Notes under the pieces: model-generated
What the model was told of the DNA's origin: nothing
Databases searched by the model: none
What the model saw: only the letters and a program-made list of their open reading frames with translations
Program-made: the position numbers and the translations under genes
Part shown: positions 47,260-56,439 of the stretch, piece by piece
Layout of the letters: the number at the start of each line of letters is the position of its first letter
How positions within the stretch are numbered: position 1 is the stretch's first letter
From: Pseudenterobacter timonensis
GTDB lineage: Bacteria; Pseudomonadota; Gammaproteobacteria; Enterobacterales; Enterobacteriaceae
Direction of reading: 5' to 3'
NCBI RefSeq assembly: GCF_900021175.1
Contig: NZ_FCOP01000010.1
Coordinates: 62,001 to 126,000 of the forward strand
DNA: 64,000 nucleotides

Positions 47260-47848
47260 GGGGTATCCTCAAAAGGGGCTAAGGGGGCTGGAAAAGCCAG
47301 CCGAAAAACGGCGCGCTGCCGTAAAAACGGTAAGTATACCGGAAAACCCTACGGTTGTCGGGGATAGTCTTTTTTTAAGACTTTTTAAAATTGCTGTCGC
47401 GCTGGCAGTAAATGAACCATAGTCGCGCAATACTCCGCAGGTTTTTGCAGCCTTAATCGCATAACGCGGTTATATCGAATATTTTATGGCGGCAAATTGC
47501 CAGCTATCATCATTTCAGATAAGGTGAGAACCAGGTTGTAATTTAACTGCAACAGCCGTTTCGCTTTACTCTGGTGAGCGGGCACACCTCTCATTTTGGG
47601 TAGGTAAACCGGGATGTTTAACGCCGGAATTTGATTAAAAATAGCCTACGTTCTTTCCTTCAGCTTTTCCTGCTGCGAGGGGCGTTGCGGCACGTCTGCT
47701 GAGGAAAATAATTAATTCTCTAATCTCTTCAGGCGGTTATATCGATGCACATATTTTCCACACGTAATCATAAAAGCCGAAATTTTAATATTAAAACGAT
47801 ACGGCGTAATAAAAGTAATTAATTTGCGTTAAGGAAAGGCTTTTTATC
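47260..47848. other. Long AT-rich intergenic region upstream of crfC
   Basis: About 590 nt with no supported gene. E. coli has yjdN here; no remnant was seen. The 13-mer GCGGTTATATCGA occurs twice (47466-47478 and 47733-47745), and AAGGAAAGG lies 10-18 nt before the crfC ATG as ribosome site. It must contain divergent promoters for yjdM and crfC. Confidence 0.5.
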
Positions 47849-50194
47849 ATGCACACACAAACAATATTTGAATTAAGCCAGGAGGCGGAGCGGCTATTGC
47901 AGCTCGCCTTACAAAATCTGGGTTCGTTAAAATCTATTCCGGTCGCCATGCTGGATAACACCACCGCAGCGATAACGGGCGAGACGAATAACGTTTTACC
48001 TCTCCATTTTAGCGCCCGCAGCCTGGAGACTCAGCAGGCAATGCTGAACAACGAGCTGAGGAAAATTACCCGTCTTGAGATGGTGCTGGCGATTGTGGGC
48101 ACCATGAAGGCGGGAAAATCGACCACCATCAACGCTATCGTCGGCACCGAGGTGCTGCCCAACCGCAACCGTCCGATGACCGCGCTGCCGACGCTGATTC
48201 GCCATACGCCGGGGCAGAAAGAGCCGGTGCTCCACTTCGCCCACGTTTCGCCCATCGATGCGCTAATCAAACAGCTGCAGCAAAAATTAAGCAATTACGA
48301 TCGCGGCAAGCTGACGCGGCGGCTGGAGATTGATAAAGATATGAATACCCTGCTTGGCCGTATTGAGCAGGGCGAAGCCTTTGAAAAACATTACCTTGGC
48401 GCGCAGCCCATTTTTCAGTGCCTGAAAAGTCTTAACGATCTGGTGCGGCTGTCGCGAGCGCTGAGGGTCGATTTTCCATTTTCCGACTATGCGGCTATCG
48501 AACATATTCCGGTAATAGAGGTGGAGTTTGTTCATCTCGCCGGGCTGAATGCGTATCCCGGACAGCTGACGCTGCTGGATACCCCCGGCCCGAACGAGGC
48601 CGGGCAGCCCCATCTGCAGCGTATGCTCAGCGAGCAGCTCGCCCGCGCCTCGGCGGTGCTGGCGGTGATGGATTACACCCAGCTTAAGTCGGTATCGGAT
48701 GAGGAGGTACGGCAGGCTATTTCGGCGGTGGGCAAATCGGTGCCGCTCTTTGCGCTGGTGAATAAGTTCGATCAGAAAGATCGCAACAGCGATGATGAAG
48801 AGCAGGTGCGGGCGATGATCTCCGGTACCCTGATGAAAGGGCATATCTCGCCCGGGCAAATTTTTCCCGTCTCCTCCATGTGGGCCTATCTGGCGAACCG
48901 CGCCCGCTCTGAAATCACCAGCCGGGGCGTACTGCCGGATCCCCGGGAGCAGCGCTGGGTGCAGGATTTTGCCGAAGCGGCGCTGGGAAGACGCTGGCGA
49001 ACAGCGGATCTTGCTGACGCAGAGCACATCCGGCACGCCGCCGATCTGCTGTGGGAGGACTCCCTCTTTGAGCAGCCGATCCGCAAGCTTATCTACGCCG
49101 CCTACGCTAACGCCTCGCTCTATGCCTTGCGTTCGGCGTCACATAAATTGCTCAACTATGCGAATAACACCCGGGAATATCTCGATTTCCGCTATCAGGG
49201 GCTGACGGTGGCCTTTGACGAGCTGCAGCGTAATATCGCGCGGCTGGAGGAGGATATGATCTTGCTGCAGGGGCGGCAGGAGCGGGCACGCGACGAGGTT
49301 GATCACGAAGTCTCGCAGGCGCTGGCGGCGGCGGATCGGTTTATCTCCCTGCAGCAAACCCAGCTTCAGCAGGCGATCGGCGCGATTTTTGACGCGGAGA
49401 ATCTGCTGGAGCTGGCAGGCGTTCGCCCGGAAAGCGGTCCGACCGCGGCGCCGGAACGGCTGGTGCTGGAAGATGAGGGGCAGGCGCAGGTGGTGCTAAA
49501 TAAAGTCAGCGCCGCCTGCGAAATGGTGATGCTGGATGCGCAGAACAAAATCAGCCGCGAGCTGGCGCTGCGCTTCGATCTGCTGGAGTCGACGCTGGCC
49601 CGCGCCCTGAACGAGGCGATGCGGCCCATTGAAACGCGGATTAAAGAGGAACTCAGCCATGCCGGTTTTCGCGCGCGGATTAGCTTTCCCGCTTTCCAGG
49701 CCAGCCAGCTTAACTTTAATACCCGCGGGCTGTTTAACGACGCCATCGCCCGGGAGCATCGCCCGGCAGGCGTCGCCTCCGGGACAAGCAGCGTGCGTGA
49801 GACGCTTTCACGCTGGCTCAATAATCCGGGCTGGGGGTGGGAAGATTACGTGATGACGCGCACGCACTACGTCATTGATATAGCTCAGCTTTATTCCCGA
49901 TTCATGGAGCATGTGACGCAGTTTTGTGAACAAATCCGTAAAGCTTTGAGCGCGCAGGTCGATGTCTCTGTTACAGCGGGAATGGCGACCTTTTTTGCAG
50001 AGTTTTCGTTATGTCTCGCCAGCTTACAGGAAAGTTTGCGTGACAGCCTCGCAGTGCGGCAACAGAATGAGCACGCCACCCGGGCGCTTGGCCAACTGCT
50101 GCAACAAGGCATTTCCACTGCGACGTGGATTCAGGAAGATACCCGACTGTTACGCGATGACATTCAAACCCTATTCGCGGCAGAACAACTATGA
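47849..50194 (+). CDS. crfC: Dynamin-like clamp-binding protein CrfC (YjdA)
   Basis: A 781-residue dynamin-family GTPase (E. coli 742). The G domain lies at about 75-400 with G1 GTMKAGKSTTINAIVGTEVLPNRNRPMTALPT, G3 LLDTPGPNEAG and G4 NKFDQKD. A long helical C-terminal half follows, with LEEDMILLQGRQERARDEVDHEV and later VTAGMATFFAEFSLCLASLQESL. CrfC binds the beta clamp and helps colocalise sister replication forks after replication. It is followed by yjcZ, overlapping 4 nt. Insertions relative to E. coli lie mostly in the C-terminal half (comparison from memory). Confidence 0.94.
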   Translation: MHTQTIFELSQEAERLLQLALQNLGSLKSIPVAMLDNTTAAITGETNNVLPLHFSARSLETQQAMLNNELRKITRLEMVLAIVGTMKAGKSTTINAIVGTEVLPNRNRPMTALPTLIRHTPGQKEPVLHFAHVSPIDALIKQLQQKLSNYDRGKLTRRLEIDKDMNTLLGRIEQGEAFEKHYLGAQPIFQCLKSLNDLVRLSRALRVDFPFSDYAAIEHIPVIEVEFVHLAGLNAYPGQLTLLDTPGPNEAGQPHLQRMLSEQLARASAVLAVMDYTQLKSVSDEEVRQAISAVGKSVPLFALVNKFDQKDRNSDDEEQVRAMISGTLMKGHISPGQIFPVSSMWAYLANRARSEITSRGVLPDPREQRWVQDFAEAALGRRWRTADLADAEHIRHAADLLWEDSLFEQPIRKLIYAAYANASLYALRSASHKLLNYANNTREYLDFRYQGLTVAFDELQRNIARLEEDMILLQGRQERARDEVDHEVSQALAAADRFISLQQTQLQQAIGAIFDAENLLELAGVRPESGPTAAPERLVLEDEGQAQVVLNKVSAACEMVMLDAQNKISRELALRFDLLESTLARALNEAMRPIETRIKEELSHAGFRARISFPAFQASQLNFNTRGLFNDAIAREHRPAGVASGTSSVRETLSRWLNNPGWGWEDYVMTRTHYVIDIAQLYSRFMEHVTQFCEQIRKALSAQVDVSVTAGMATFFAEFSLCLASLQESLRDSLAVRQQNEHATRALGQLLQQGISTATWIQEDTRLLRDDIQTLFAAEQL

Positions 50195-51072
50195 CAACAC
50201 AGCTACTGGATGGCCCCGGGCGGATGCTGGAGTCGATTTACCCGAAATTTATGGTGGATCTGGTATCGGGGGCGGAGGCGGGGCGCCATACCGCGCCTGC
50301 GCATCAGCAGCAGCAATTTCGTGAACGTTTAACGCAGGAGATCCTCGCCCGGACGAAGCTCCGACCCTGGGCCATGAGCGGAATGTTCAGCGAAAATGCT
50401 GCGCTGCGCCTGGGGCTGGCGGAAAAGCTGGCGGGGATGTACGACCCGGGACATCTGGCGCTCTGCCTTATGAGCGATAAGCTGACACGACTGCGTCAGC
50501 AGGCGAACCGCCGGGGGGCGATCCCGCCCGGGCTGCAGCAGCAATATGAGGCGCTGTCGGGCCACTTTATGCAGCGGGCCGCTTATAAAGAGAAAGCGTT
50601 ATCCCAGCGCGGGTTAACGGTGCAGGCGGGGGAGCATAGCGAGCAGATTTTTACCCGCTGGCGCGCCGGGGAGTATGACGGCTGGTCGCTGGCGGGGCGC
50701 TGCTATATTGCACTGGAGGAGCTGCGCTGGGGGCCGTTCGGCGACGCCTGTCGGCTGGCGAACCCGGACGTGGCCGCCATGCTGAAGGATAACGTCAGGA
50801 GTATTGCGGCGAACCATCTCGCGCAGGGGATTAACGCGTCGGTCGCCACCCGTCATTTTTATCATCAATGGCTGACCACTCCGGTAACGCCGCATTTGAT
50901 GGAGCACAAAGAGATGCTGGGCTGGCTGGGAGAGGGGTACCAGGCGGAACGCCATCCGGTGAACTGGTCTGTCAGCCAGACCTGGCAGACGGTTGCGCTG
51001 GGTATGCCGCGGCTCTGCTCGGCGAAACGGCTGGCGGATGCGATGGTGGAGGAGATTTTCGCAGAACGGTGA
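50191..51072 (+). CDS. yjcZ: YjcZ-family protein, partner of CrfC
   Basis: 293 residues (E. coli YjcZ is about 292). A soluble, mostly helical protein with no recognisable catalytic motif; PWAMSGMFSENAALRLGLAEKL and YDGWSLAGRCYIALEELRWGPFGDACRLANPDVAAML are characteristic stretches. Its ATG overlaps the crfC stop (ATGA), the coupled arrangement known for E. coli yjdA-yjcZ, where both affect motility and chromosome positioning when altered. Identification rests mainly on position and length. It is the last gene before the synteny break. Confidence 0.85.
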   Translation: MTTQLLDGPGRMLESIYPKFMVDLVSGAEAGRHTAPAHQQQQFRERLTQEILARTKLRPWAMSGMFSENAALRLGLAEKLAGMYDPGHLALCLMSDKLTRLRQQANRRGAIPPGLQQQYEALSGHFMQRAAYKEKALSQRGLTVQAGEHSEQIFTRWRAGEYDGWSLAGRCYIALEELRWGPFGDACRLANPDVAAMLKDNVRSIAANHLAQGINASVATRHFYHQWLTTPVTPHLMEHKEMLGWLGEGYQAERHPVNWSVSQTWQTVALGMPRLCSAKRLADAMVEEIFAER

Positions 51073-51085
51073 GAGGACGCTTTGC

Positions 51086-51295
51086 CCCTCACCCTAACCC
51101 TCTCCCCAAAGGGGAGAGGGAACCGATCACACTTAACGTTAGTGGTTTTCCCCCTCTCCCCAAAGGGGAGAGGAAACCGATCACGCTTAACGTTAGTGGT
51201 TTTCCCCCTCTCCCCAAAGGGGAGAGGGAACCGATCACGCTTAACGTTAGTGGTTTTCCCCCTCTCCCCTTTGGGAGAGGGCCGGGGTGAGGGGA
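51086..51295. repeat. Palindromic GGGGAGAGGG repeat array at the yjcZ/hslO junction
   Basis: Four palindromic units (CCCTCTCCCCAAAGGGGAGAGG) separated by near-identical linkers AACCGATCACGCTTAACGTT plus AGTGGTTTTC, period about 53 nt; both outer ends carry the CCCTCACCCTAACC arm or its complement. The array fills the gap between two gene blocks that are far apart in E. coli. Confidence 0.9.
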
Positions 51296-51304
51296 AAGGC
51301 GCGA

Positions 51305-52183
51305 TCAATGTACCTGCGGATCCGCCGGAGAGGCGTTATTACGGATCTCAGCGATATCCATCGAATTGAACACATAATGCGTCCCGCAGTAGTCGCAATG
51401 CATGTCAATTTCGCCCTCTTCGGCGATGATGCTGTCGATCTCTTCATCTGGCAGGGTTTTCAGCGCGCCGGCGCAGCGCTCGCGTGAGCAGGTGCACTTG
51501 AACTCGACGTCCTGCGGATCGTACAGGGTCACCTCTTCTTCATGATAGAGACGCCACAACACTTCGTTTGCCGGCAGGGTCAGCAGCTCTTCCGCCTTGA
51601 TGGTTTCCGTCAGCGTCGCCAGATGCTCAAAGTCATCGCCCTGGGCGTTCTGCGCGGGCAGAACCTGTAACAGCATGCCGCCTGCCGCAGGCTGGCCGTC
51701 CACTTCGCCGGTGCGAATAAACAGGCGCGTTGGCAGCTGTTCGGAGCGCAGGAAGTAATCTTCCAGGCAAGCGGCGAGGGTATCCCCTTCCAGACCGACC
51801 ACGCCCTGATAACGTTCGCCCTCTTCTGGCGTAATGGTGATCACCAGGTAGCCGTTGCCCACCAGCGTTTTCAGGTCTGCGCCTTCCGGCACCTCACCCT
51901 GCACGCGCGCGACGCCGCGCATCTGCTGCTGGTTGTTGCCGTTAATGACCGCCAGCGTCATCGGCCCGTCGCCCTGAAGCTGCACGGTAATATCGCCGGC
52001 AAACTTCAGCGTGGCGGTCAGCAGGCTGGTCGCTACCAGTAACTCACCGAGCAGGGTCTTAACCGGCTGCGGATAGCTGTGATTCTCCAGGATCTGTTTC
52101 CAGGTTTCGGAGACGGTCACCAGCTCGCCGCGAACGGCAAATTTTTCAAACAGGTAGCGATGTAATTGGTCGTGTTGGGACAT
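51305..52183 (-). CDS. hslO: Redox-regulated chaperone Hsp33 (HslO)
   Basis: 292 residues, the E. coli length. The N-terminal substrate-binding domain is followed by the C-terminal zinc switch [14 protein letters not shown] and [12 protein letters not shown] (CxC and CxxC, 30 residues apart). Oxidation by HOCl or peroxide with heat forms disulfides, releases zinc and activates holdase activity. First gene downstream of the junction; its partner hslR is upstream, 24 nt away. Confidence 0.98.
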   Translation of the reverse strand: MSQHDQLHRYLFEKFAVRGELVTVSETWKQILENHSYPQPVKTLLGELLVATSLLTATLKFAGDITVQLQGDGPMTLAVINGNNQQQMRGVARVQGEVPEGADLKTLVGNGYLVITITPEEGERYQGVVGLEGDTLAACLEDYFLRSEQLPTRLFIRTGEVDGQPAAGGMLLQVLPAQNAQGDDFEHLATLTETIKAEELLTLPANEVLWRLYHEEEVTLYDPQDVEFKCTCSRERCAGALKTLPDEEIDSIIAEEGEIDMHCDYCGTHYVFNSMDIAEIRNNASPADPQVH

Positions 52184-52207
52184 AATTTTCTCTCGTTCAG
52201 GCCAGAA

Positions 52208-52609
52208 TCACTCGTTCTCGCCATATTTAAATTTCATCAGATCGCGGCGCTCTTTTTTATCCGGTCGCCGGTCCGGGTGCGGCATGGTCAGGGCGTTCAT
52301 TTTACGCGCCAGCGCCGTTTTCTCACGCTTCTCGATGCTTTCCGCCGTCTCTTCATACATCAAAACGGCCTCGGCTGCCGGGCGGCGCTGTTCGGATATC
52401 GCCCTGACGATCACGGTGCGTTCGTCGTTTCCCTGGCGTAGCGTCAGCGTGGCGTTCAGCTCCACTACCTTACTCGGCTTGCTGCGCTGGCCATTGTAGT
52501 GCACTTTTCCGCCGTCGATCATCTCGCGGGCCAGGGAGCGGGTCTTATAAAAACGCGCCGCCCAGAGCCATTTGTCCAGCCTTACACCCTCAGAGGGTTT
52601 CTCTTTCAT
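52208..52609 (-). CDS. hslR: Heat-shock ribosome-rescue protein Hsp15 (HslR)
   Basis: 133 residues (E. coli 133). An S4 RNA-binding domain occupies residues 8-70 (VRLDKWLWAARFYKTRSLAREMIDGGKVHYNGQRSKPSKVV), with a basic tail (RPDKKERRDLMKFKYGE). It binds 50S subunits carrying nascent-chain tRNA and recycles them. Its start overlaps yrfG's stop by 4 nt. Confidence 0.97.
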   Translation of the reverse strand: MKEKPSEGVRLDKWLWAARFYKTRSLAREMIDGGKVHYNGQRSKPSKVVELNATLTLRQGNDERTVIVRAISEQRRPAAEAVLMYEETAESIEKREKTALARKMNALTMPHPDRRPDKKERRDLMKFKYGENE

Positions 52610-53289
52610 GGCGTCTCCTTCACGGTGAGGGAGGGGATCATCCGGCGGTAGTCGTTTAACGCCGGATGCCGCAGGTAGCTTTTCTCAGCCAGGCCAGAAT
52701 CAGGATTGGTGACGCCCAGGCAATAACGGATGCCAAAGGCGGCGGCCGCATCCAGAATCGGCTCGCTATCATCAATAAACAGCGTCCTTTCCGGCTGCAG
52801 ACCGGTCTCTTTCGCTACGGCCTGCCACAGTCGCTGATCCTCTTTCGGATAACCAAATGTGTGGGTGGAAAGTAATAAATCAAGGTGTGATGCCAGCCCG
52901 GTATGTTCAAGCTTTACCGCCAGATTATGTGGATGGGCGTTCGTCAGCAAAATACGCCGCTTGCCGCTCTCCTTCAGCGCGTTGAGGAAAGGCACCGTAT
53001 CCTCGCGCAGGACCGCAGACGGCCCCTGGGCGGTGGTCATCGCGCAGATGTCCAGCCCCAGGCGTTCGCTCCAGTAATCCAGACAGTACCAGTTTAGCGT
53101 ATGCTGCACGGCGTGATACTGCTCGCGCAGATATTCCTGCGCTTTGGCTGGCGTGATCCCCTGCTGCGCGCCGTAAGTTTCCGGCACCAGCTTTTGCCAG
53201 AAATAGTTATCGAACGCCAGATCGAGCAGGGTGCCGTCCATATCCAGCAGGACGGTATCCACCTCCTGCCAGGCGATATCAAAATGCAT
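52606..53289 (-). CDS. yrfG: HAD-family GMP/IMP nucleotidase YrfG
   Basis: 227 residues from ATG 53289 (homology starts at MHFDIAWQ; 15 codons further upstream are open). HAD motifs: I TVLLDMDGTLLDL with the nucleophile Asp, II LLTNAHPHN, III-IV lysine in YPKEDQRLW and TLFIDDSEPILDAA. E. coli YrfG dephosphorylates purine nucleotides. It forms a yrfG-hslR-hslO unit. Confidence 0.94.
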   Translation of the reverse strand: MHFDIAWQEVDTVLLDMDGTLLDLAFDNYFWQKLVPETYGAQQGITPAKAQEYLREQYHAVQHTLNWYCLDYWSERLGLDICAMTTAQGPSAVLREDTVPFLNALKESGKRRILLTNAHPHNLAVKLEHTGLASHLDLLLSTHTFGYPKEDQRLWQAVAKETGLQPERTLFIDDSEPILDAAAAFGIRYCLGVTNPDSGLAEKSYLRHPALNDYRRMIPSLTVKETP

Positions 53290-53353
53290 AGGGGATTCTC
53301 CAGCCAGGGAAAAATGTGCGCGACAGGTTAGCATAACTTGTCGCGCAGCGGCG

Positions 53354-55492
53354 TTATCCGATCAGGTTTTCCGGGGAAGAGACGAGCTTGGGATTCAGGC
53401 AATTTTCATAATATTGCTGGATCTCCGCCAGACGGGTGCGCGAGCGCTGGTAGCGACGCAGAGCGGCCACACCGTTCCACAGCAGGCAGACCAGCAGGGT
53501 GAACATCAGCAGCGAGGTCGCAGCGTAGCGCCACAGGCCCGCGCGATCCGGAATGCGGTGGAGGTTGATATGCCGGGTGCCGTTAGCGTCGGTATATATC
53601 CCGGTAATAATGCCCTCGGCGCTAAACGGCGTCTGCATCAGCATTTGCGCCAGACGCTGGAACTCTCCCCACTGCTCCTGAGCGGGGAAATCATACAGGG
53701 CAACCGGAGGGTAGGGCTGATCGACCAGCTCGCTTCCCTCGTCGCTGGCGATAACAAAGCCGCCCGGCGCCGGGCTGTTAAGCGCCTGCGCCGCGCGGGT
53801 GGTTTCGCGCATGACAAAAGGCGCGGTCGAGGTAGCGACCAGATTATCCAGCGACTCGGCGCTTACCGGACGCAGCAGAACGTTCACGCCGTCAAGTCGG
53901 CCCGCTTCGGCGCGTTTCACCAGCGCCTCCCAGTCTTTGCTGTTGCCCAGGTTGACCAGCGCGTTTTTCAGCCGGACGCAATCATCCGGCGCTTCGCAGA
54001 GATCCTGCGTTTTCATTACGATATCGCCAAAATCATCCAGCAGCACCATGCCGGATTTTTGGATGGCGGAGCGCAGCGACTGGCTGACGCGCGAGTTATC
54101 TTCCGGCTGCGGATGGAGCTGGCGGCTCAACGCCTGGGTGAGGGCGGTCGCCTTGCTGACAATATCGGACTCCGGTAGCGGCAGCGGCGGCGCGTTATTC
54201 CAGATAATCTGCGAGCAGTCGAACGGCGTAAAGGGCGAGCTTTGTCGCGTACTCCAGGCCCCCGGGGCATGAATACTGCACATGCCGGTTCCCTTCAGCT
54301 GCACCGTATCGCCCACGCGGATCTTCGCCTCTTCCAGCGCGTTAACGCTGGTGGCCTCGATGGTTTGCGCCCCTTTAATCCACGACAGGGTAAATTTAAC
54401 GGGCATATCAAGTGGAACAAACAGGAGCAGCATCACCAGTACCAGCGCCGCGCCGCCTGCGATCACCGCGCTGCGCAGCCAGTGCTGGAGGGGGAAATTT
54501 TTGACTTCGTCATGCAGGGATAAATAACGCCCCTGCCGCACAACGTGGCGGTCAAGGTAGATATCGATATCGGTTTTCTGCCCCAAATCCTGGGCGATCC
54601 ACGGCTGCCAGTGGCGGGGGTAGATCAGATCGATAATGCCAAGGGAGATATTATTGATATGCTCCTGATCGTTCTCTCCGAACAGCCCCCAGCGCTTGGG
54701 CGTACCACGCAGGCAGTGGATTTCACGCAGTGCCGTTTTCGACGGCGGCGCAAATAATCCCCACAGGCCCGCCGCCAGCAGCAGCACGCCGCCGCCCGCC
54801 AGCCACGGAGAAAAGACGTCCGGCGTCATCAGGCAGAAGAAGAACAGCAGGAACGACGCCACAATCAGCGCCGCTTCGCGGATCCCGTCCGGGCGGCTCA
54901 GGGCGTACTCCTCGTGCGTCTCCTGGCGGATGTTCAACAGCTCAATCTGCTCGCTCTCTTCACCGCGAATCGAGGCCTGAGTCGCGCTGGCGCGCTCCAG
55001 CGCGAAACGCGGCGCCTCCTGTACATACTCATTCAGGGTGTGGCCGTTAAGGGCGATTACCAGCGGCAGTGAGTCGGTGTGGATCAGCTCAACGGTATTT
55101 TCATCGTTGATATATTGTTCCCAGAACGGCGGCAGATGCACCTCGACCGAATCGAGATAGTAACGCCATTTATTGGGATCGTCGGTGGTAATGCCGTAAC
55201 GGGTGATGGAGCGCGTTACGCACAAAACGGTGTCGCTCTCGGCGTTGAGCGTTAATGAGACGGGCGCAACGGTGGCGCCGGTCGGCCCCGGCGTCTGGCG
55301 GGTACGGTTGAGCGTGTCGAGATAATTTTCGACTGCGCTGCGCTCTTCGGGTGCGAGCTTGCGTGTGGATGCACCAGCAAAAGCGTTTAAAAAAGGTAAT
55401 CGATGTCGACGTTGCGCACGCCGCCGGTATAACCACCCTGCAATAATTACGCAGGCCAGCATAGCAGCGATAAAAATCAAAATGGTGCTCAT
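53354..55492 (-). CDS. igaA: Rcs-system repressor IgaA (YrfF)
   Basis: 712 residues (E. coli 711). Membrane segments at about 3-22, 208-228 and 233-250, 343-365, and near 650-670, with cytoplasmic domains between and a large periplasmic domain (about 366-650) holding the cysteines FDCSQIIW, DLCEAPDDCVRL. IgaA restrains the Rcs phosphorelay by contact with RcsD; RcsF relieves this under envelope stress. The gene is essential in strains with working Rcs. It is divergent from nudE. Confidence 0.96.
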   Translation of the reverse strand: MSTILIFIAAMLACVIIAGWLYRRRAQRRHRLPFLNAFAGASTRKLAPEERSAVENYLDTLNRTRQTPGPTGATVAPVSLTLNAESDTVLCVTRSITRYGITTDDPNKWRYYLDSVEVHLPPFWEQYINDENTVELIHTDSLPLVIALNGHTLNEYVQEAPRFALERASATQASIRGEESEQIELLNIRQETHEEYALSRPDGIREAALIVASFLLFFFCLMTPDVFSPWLAGGGVLLLAAGLWGLFAPPSKTALREIHCLRGTPKRWGLFGENDQEHINNISLGIIDLIYPRHWQPWIAQDLGQKTDIDIYLDRHVVRQGRYLSLHDEVKNFPLQHWLRSAVIAGGAALVLVMLLLFVPLDMPVKFTLSWIKGAQTIEATSVNALEEAKIRVGDTVQLKGTGMCSIHAPGAWSTRQSSPFTPFDCSQIIWNNAPPLPLPESDIVSKATALTQALSRQLHPQPEDNSRVSQSLRSAIQKSGMVLLDDFGDIVMKTQDLCEAPDDCVRLKNALVNLGNSKDWEALVKRAEAGRLDGVNVLLRPVSAESLDNLVATSTAPFVMRETTRAAQALNSPAPGGFVIASDEGSELVDQPYPPVALYDFPAQEQWGEFQRLAQMLMQTPFSAEGIITGIYTDANGTRHINLHRIPDRAGLWRYAATSLLMFTLLVCLLWNGVAALRRYQRSRTRLAEIQQYYENCLNPKLVSSPENLIG

Positions 55493-55812
55493 GCTTTTCC
55501 CATCTTACTTATATTACAGGTGTAGTCAGTTGCACCTTTGACGATTGACTTTCGGTGATTATCTATCGGCCATTCCGGCGTTGAACTTGAGCATTTTCGA
55601 AGCGCATCCCACTCATCGCCGATGATAGCAAAGGCGGCGAAATCGGGATATCAGCAAATTCCTGGAATAATTTCAACCTCTTGACTTTTCCAAAAAAATG
55701 CGAAATGAGTCAATAAACGTTGCAAATATGTAAATAAAGCGCGATTGACATTGCCCAAACCCTGCAGCGTAACGCACAATAAACGCAGTTCCCACAGCAA
55801 AGATCCCTCACT
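55493..55812. other. Divergent igaA/nudE intergenic region
   Basis: 320 nt, AT-rich. It should contain both promoters; no operator, RNA gene or small ORF could be supported. Confidence 0.4.
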
Positions 55813-56373
55813 ATGAGCAAACCCTTACAAAAGCCCACCATTCTGCATGTTGAAACTGTCGCTAAATCGCGTCTGTTTAACGTTGAGAGCGTGGATCTGG
55901 AGTTCAGCAACGGCGTGCGACGCGTATATGAACGTATGCGCCCTTCGACGCGTGAAGCAGTGATGATTGTTCCTGTTGTGGATGAACACATTATCCTGAT
56001 CCGCGAATATGCCGTGGGCACCGAGTCCTATGAACTGGGCTTTTCCAAGGGGTTGATTGATCCTGGCGAGACGGTATTCGAGGCGGCGAACCGCGAGCTA
56101 AAAGAGGAGGTCGGTTTTGGCGCAAAAAACCTGACTTTCCTGAAAAAGCTGAGCATGGCGCCCTCCTACTTTTCCAGCAAGATGAATATCGTGGTGGCGG
56201 AAGATCTCTACCCTGAATCGCTGGAGGGGGATGAGCCGGAGCCGCTGCCGCAGGTACGCTGGCCGCTGGCGCATCTGATGGATCTGCTGGAAGAGCCAGA
56301 CTTCAATGAAGCGCGTAACGTCAGCGCGCTGTTCCTGCTGCGTGAATGGTTGAAAGGGCAGGGACGGCTTTAG
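55813..56373 (+). CDS. nudE: ADP compounds hydrolase NudE
   Basis: A 186-residue Nudix hydrolase (E. coli 186). The Nudix box is complete: GLIDPGETVFEAANRELKEEVGF, fitting G-x5-E-x7-R-E-x-x-E-E-x-G. It cleaves ADP-ribose, NADH and Ap3A to AMP plus the partner. It converges on mrcA across a strong terminator. Confidence 0.96.
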   Translation: MSKPLQKPTILHVETVAKSRLFNVESVDLEFSNGVRRVYERMRPSTREAVMIVPVVDEHIILIREYAVGTESYELGFSKGLIDPGETVFEAANRELKEEVGFGAKNLTFLKKLSMAPSYFSSKMNIVVAEDLYPESLEGDEPEPLPQVRWPLAHLMDLLEEPDFNEARNVSALFLLREWLKGQGRL

Positions 56374-56401
56374 CGGTCTGCGGTTTCCCGGGGGCGATAT
56401 A

Positions 56402-56433
56402 AAAAAACGGTAACCAGGGTTACCGTTTTTTTT
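56402..56433. terminator. Bidirectional terminator between nudE and mrcA
   Basis: AAAAAAACGGTAACC/GGTTACCGTTTTTTT, a perfect stem with A and T runs on either side, between convergent genes. Confidence 0.92.
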
Positions 56434-56439
56434 GGCCTG

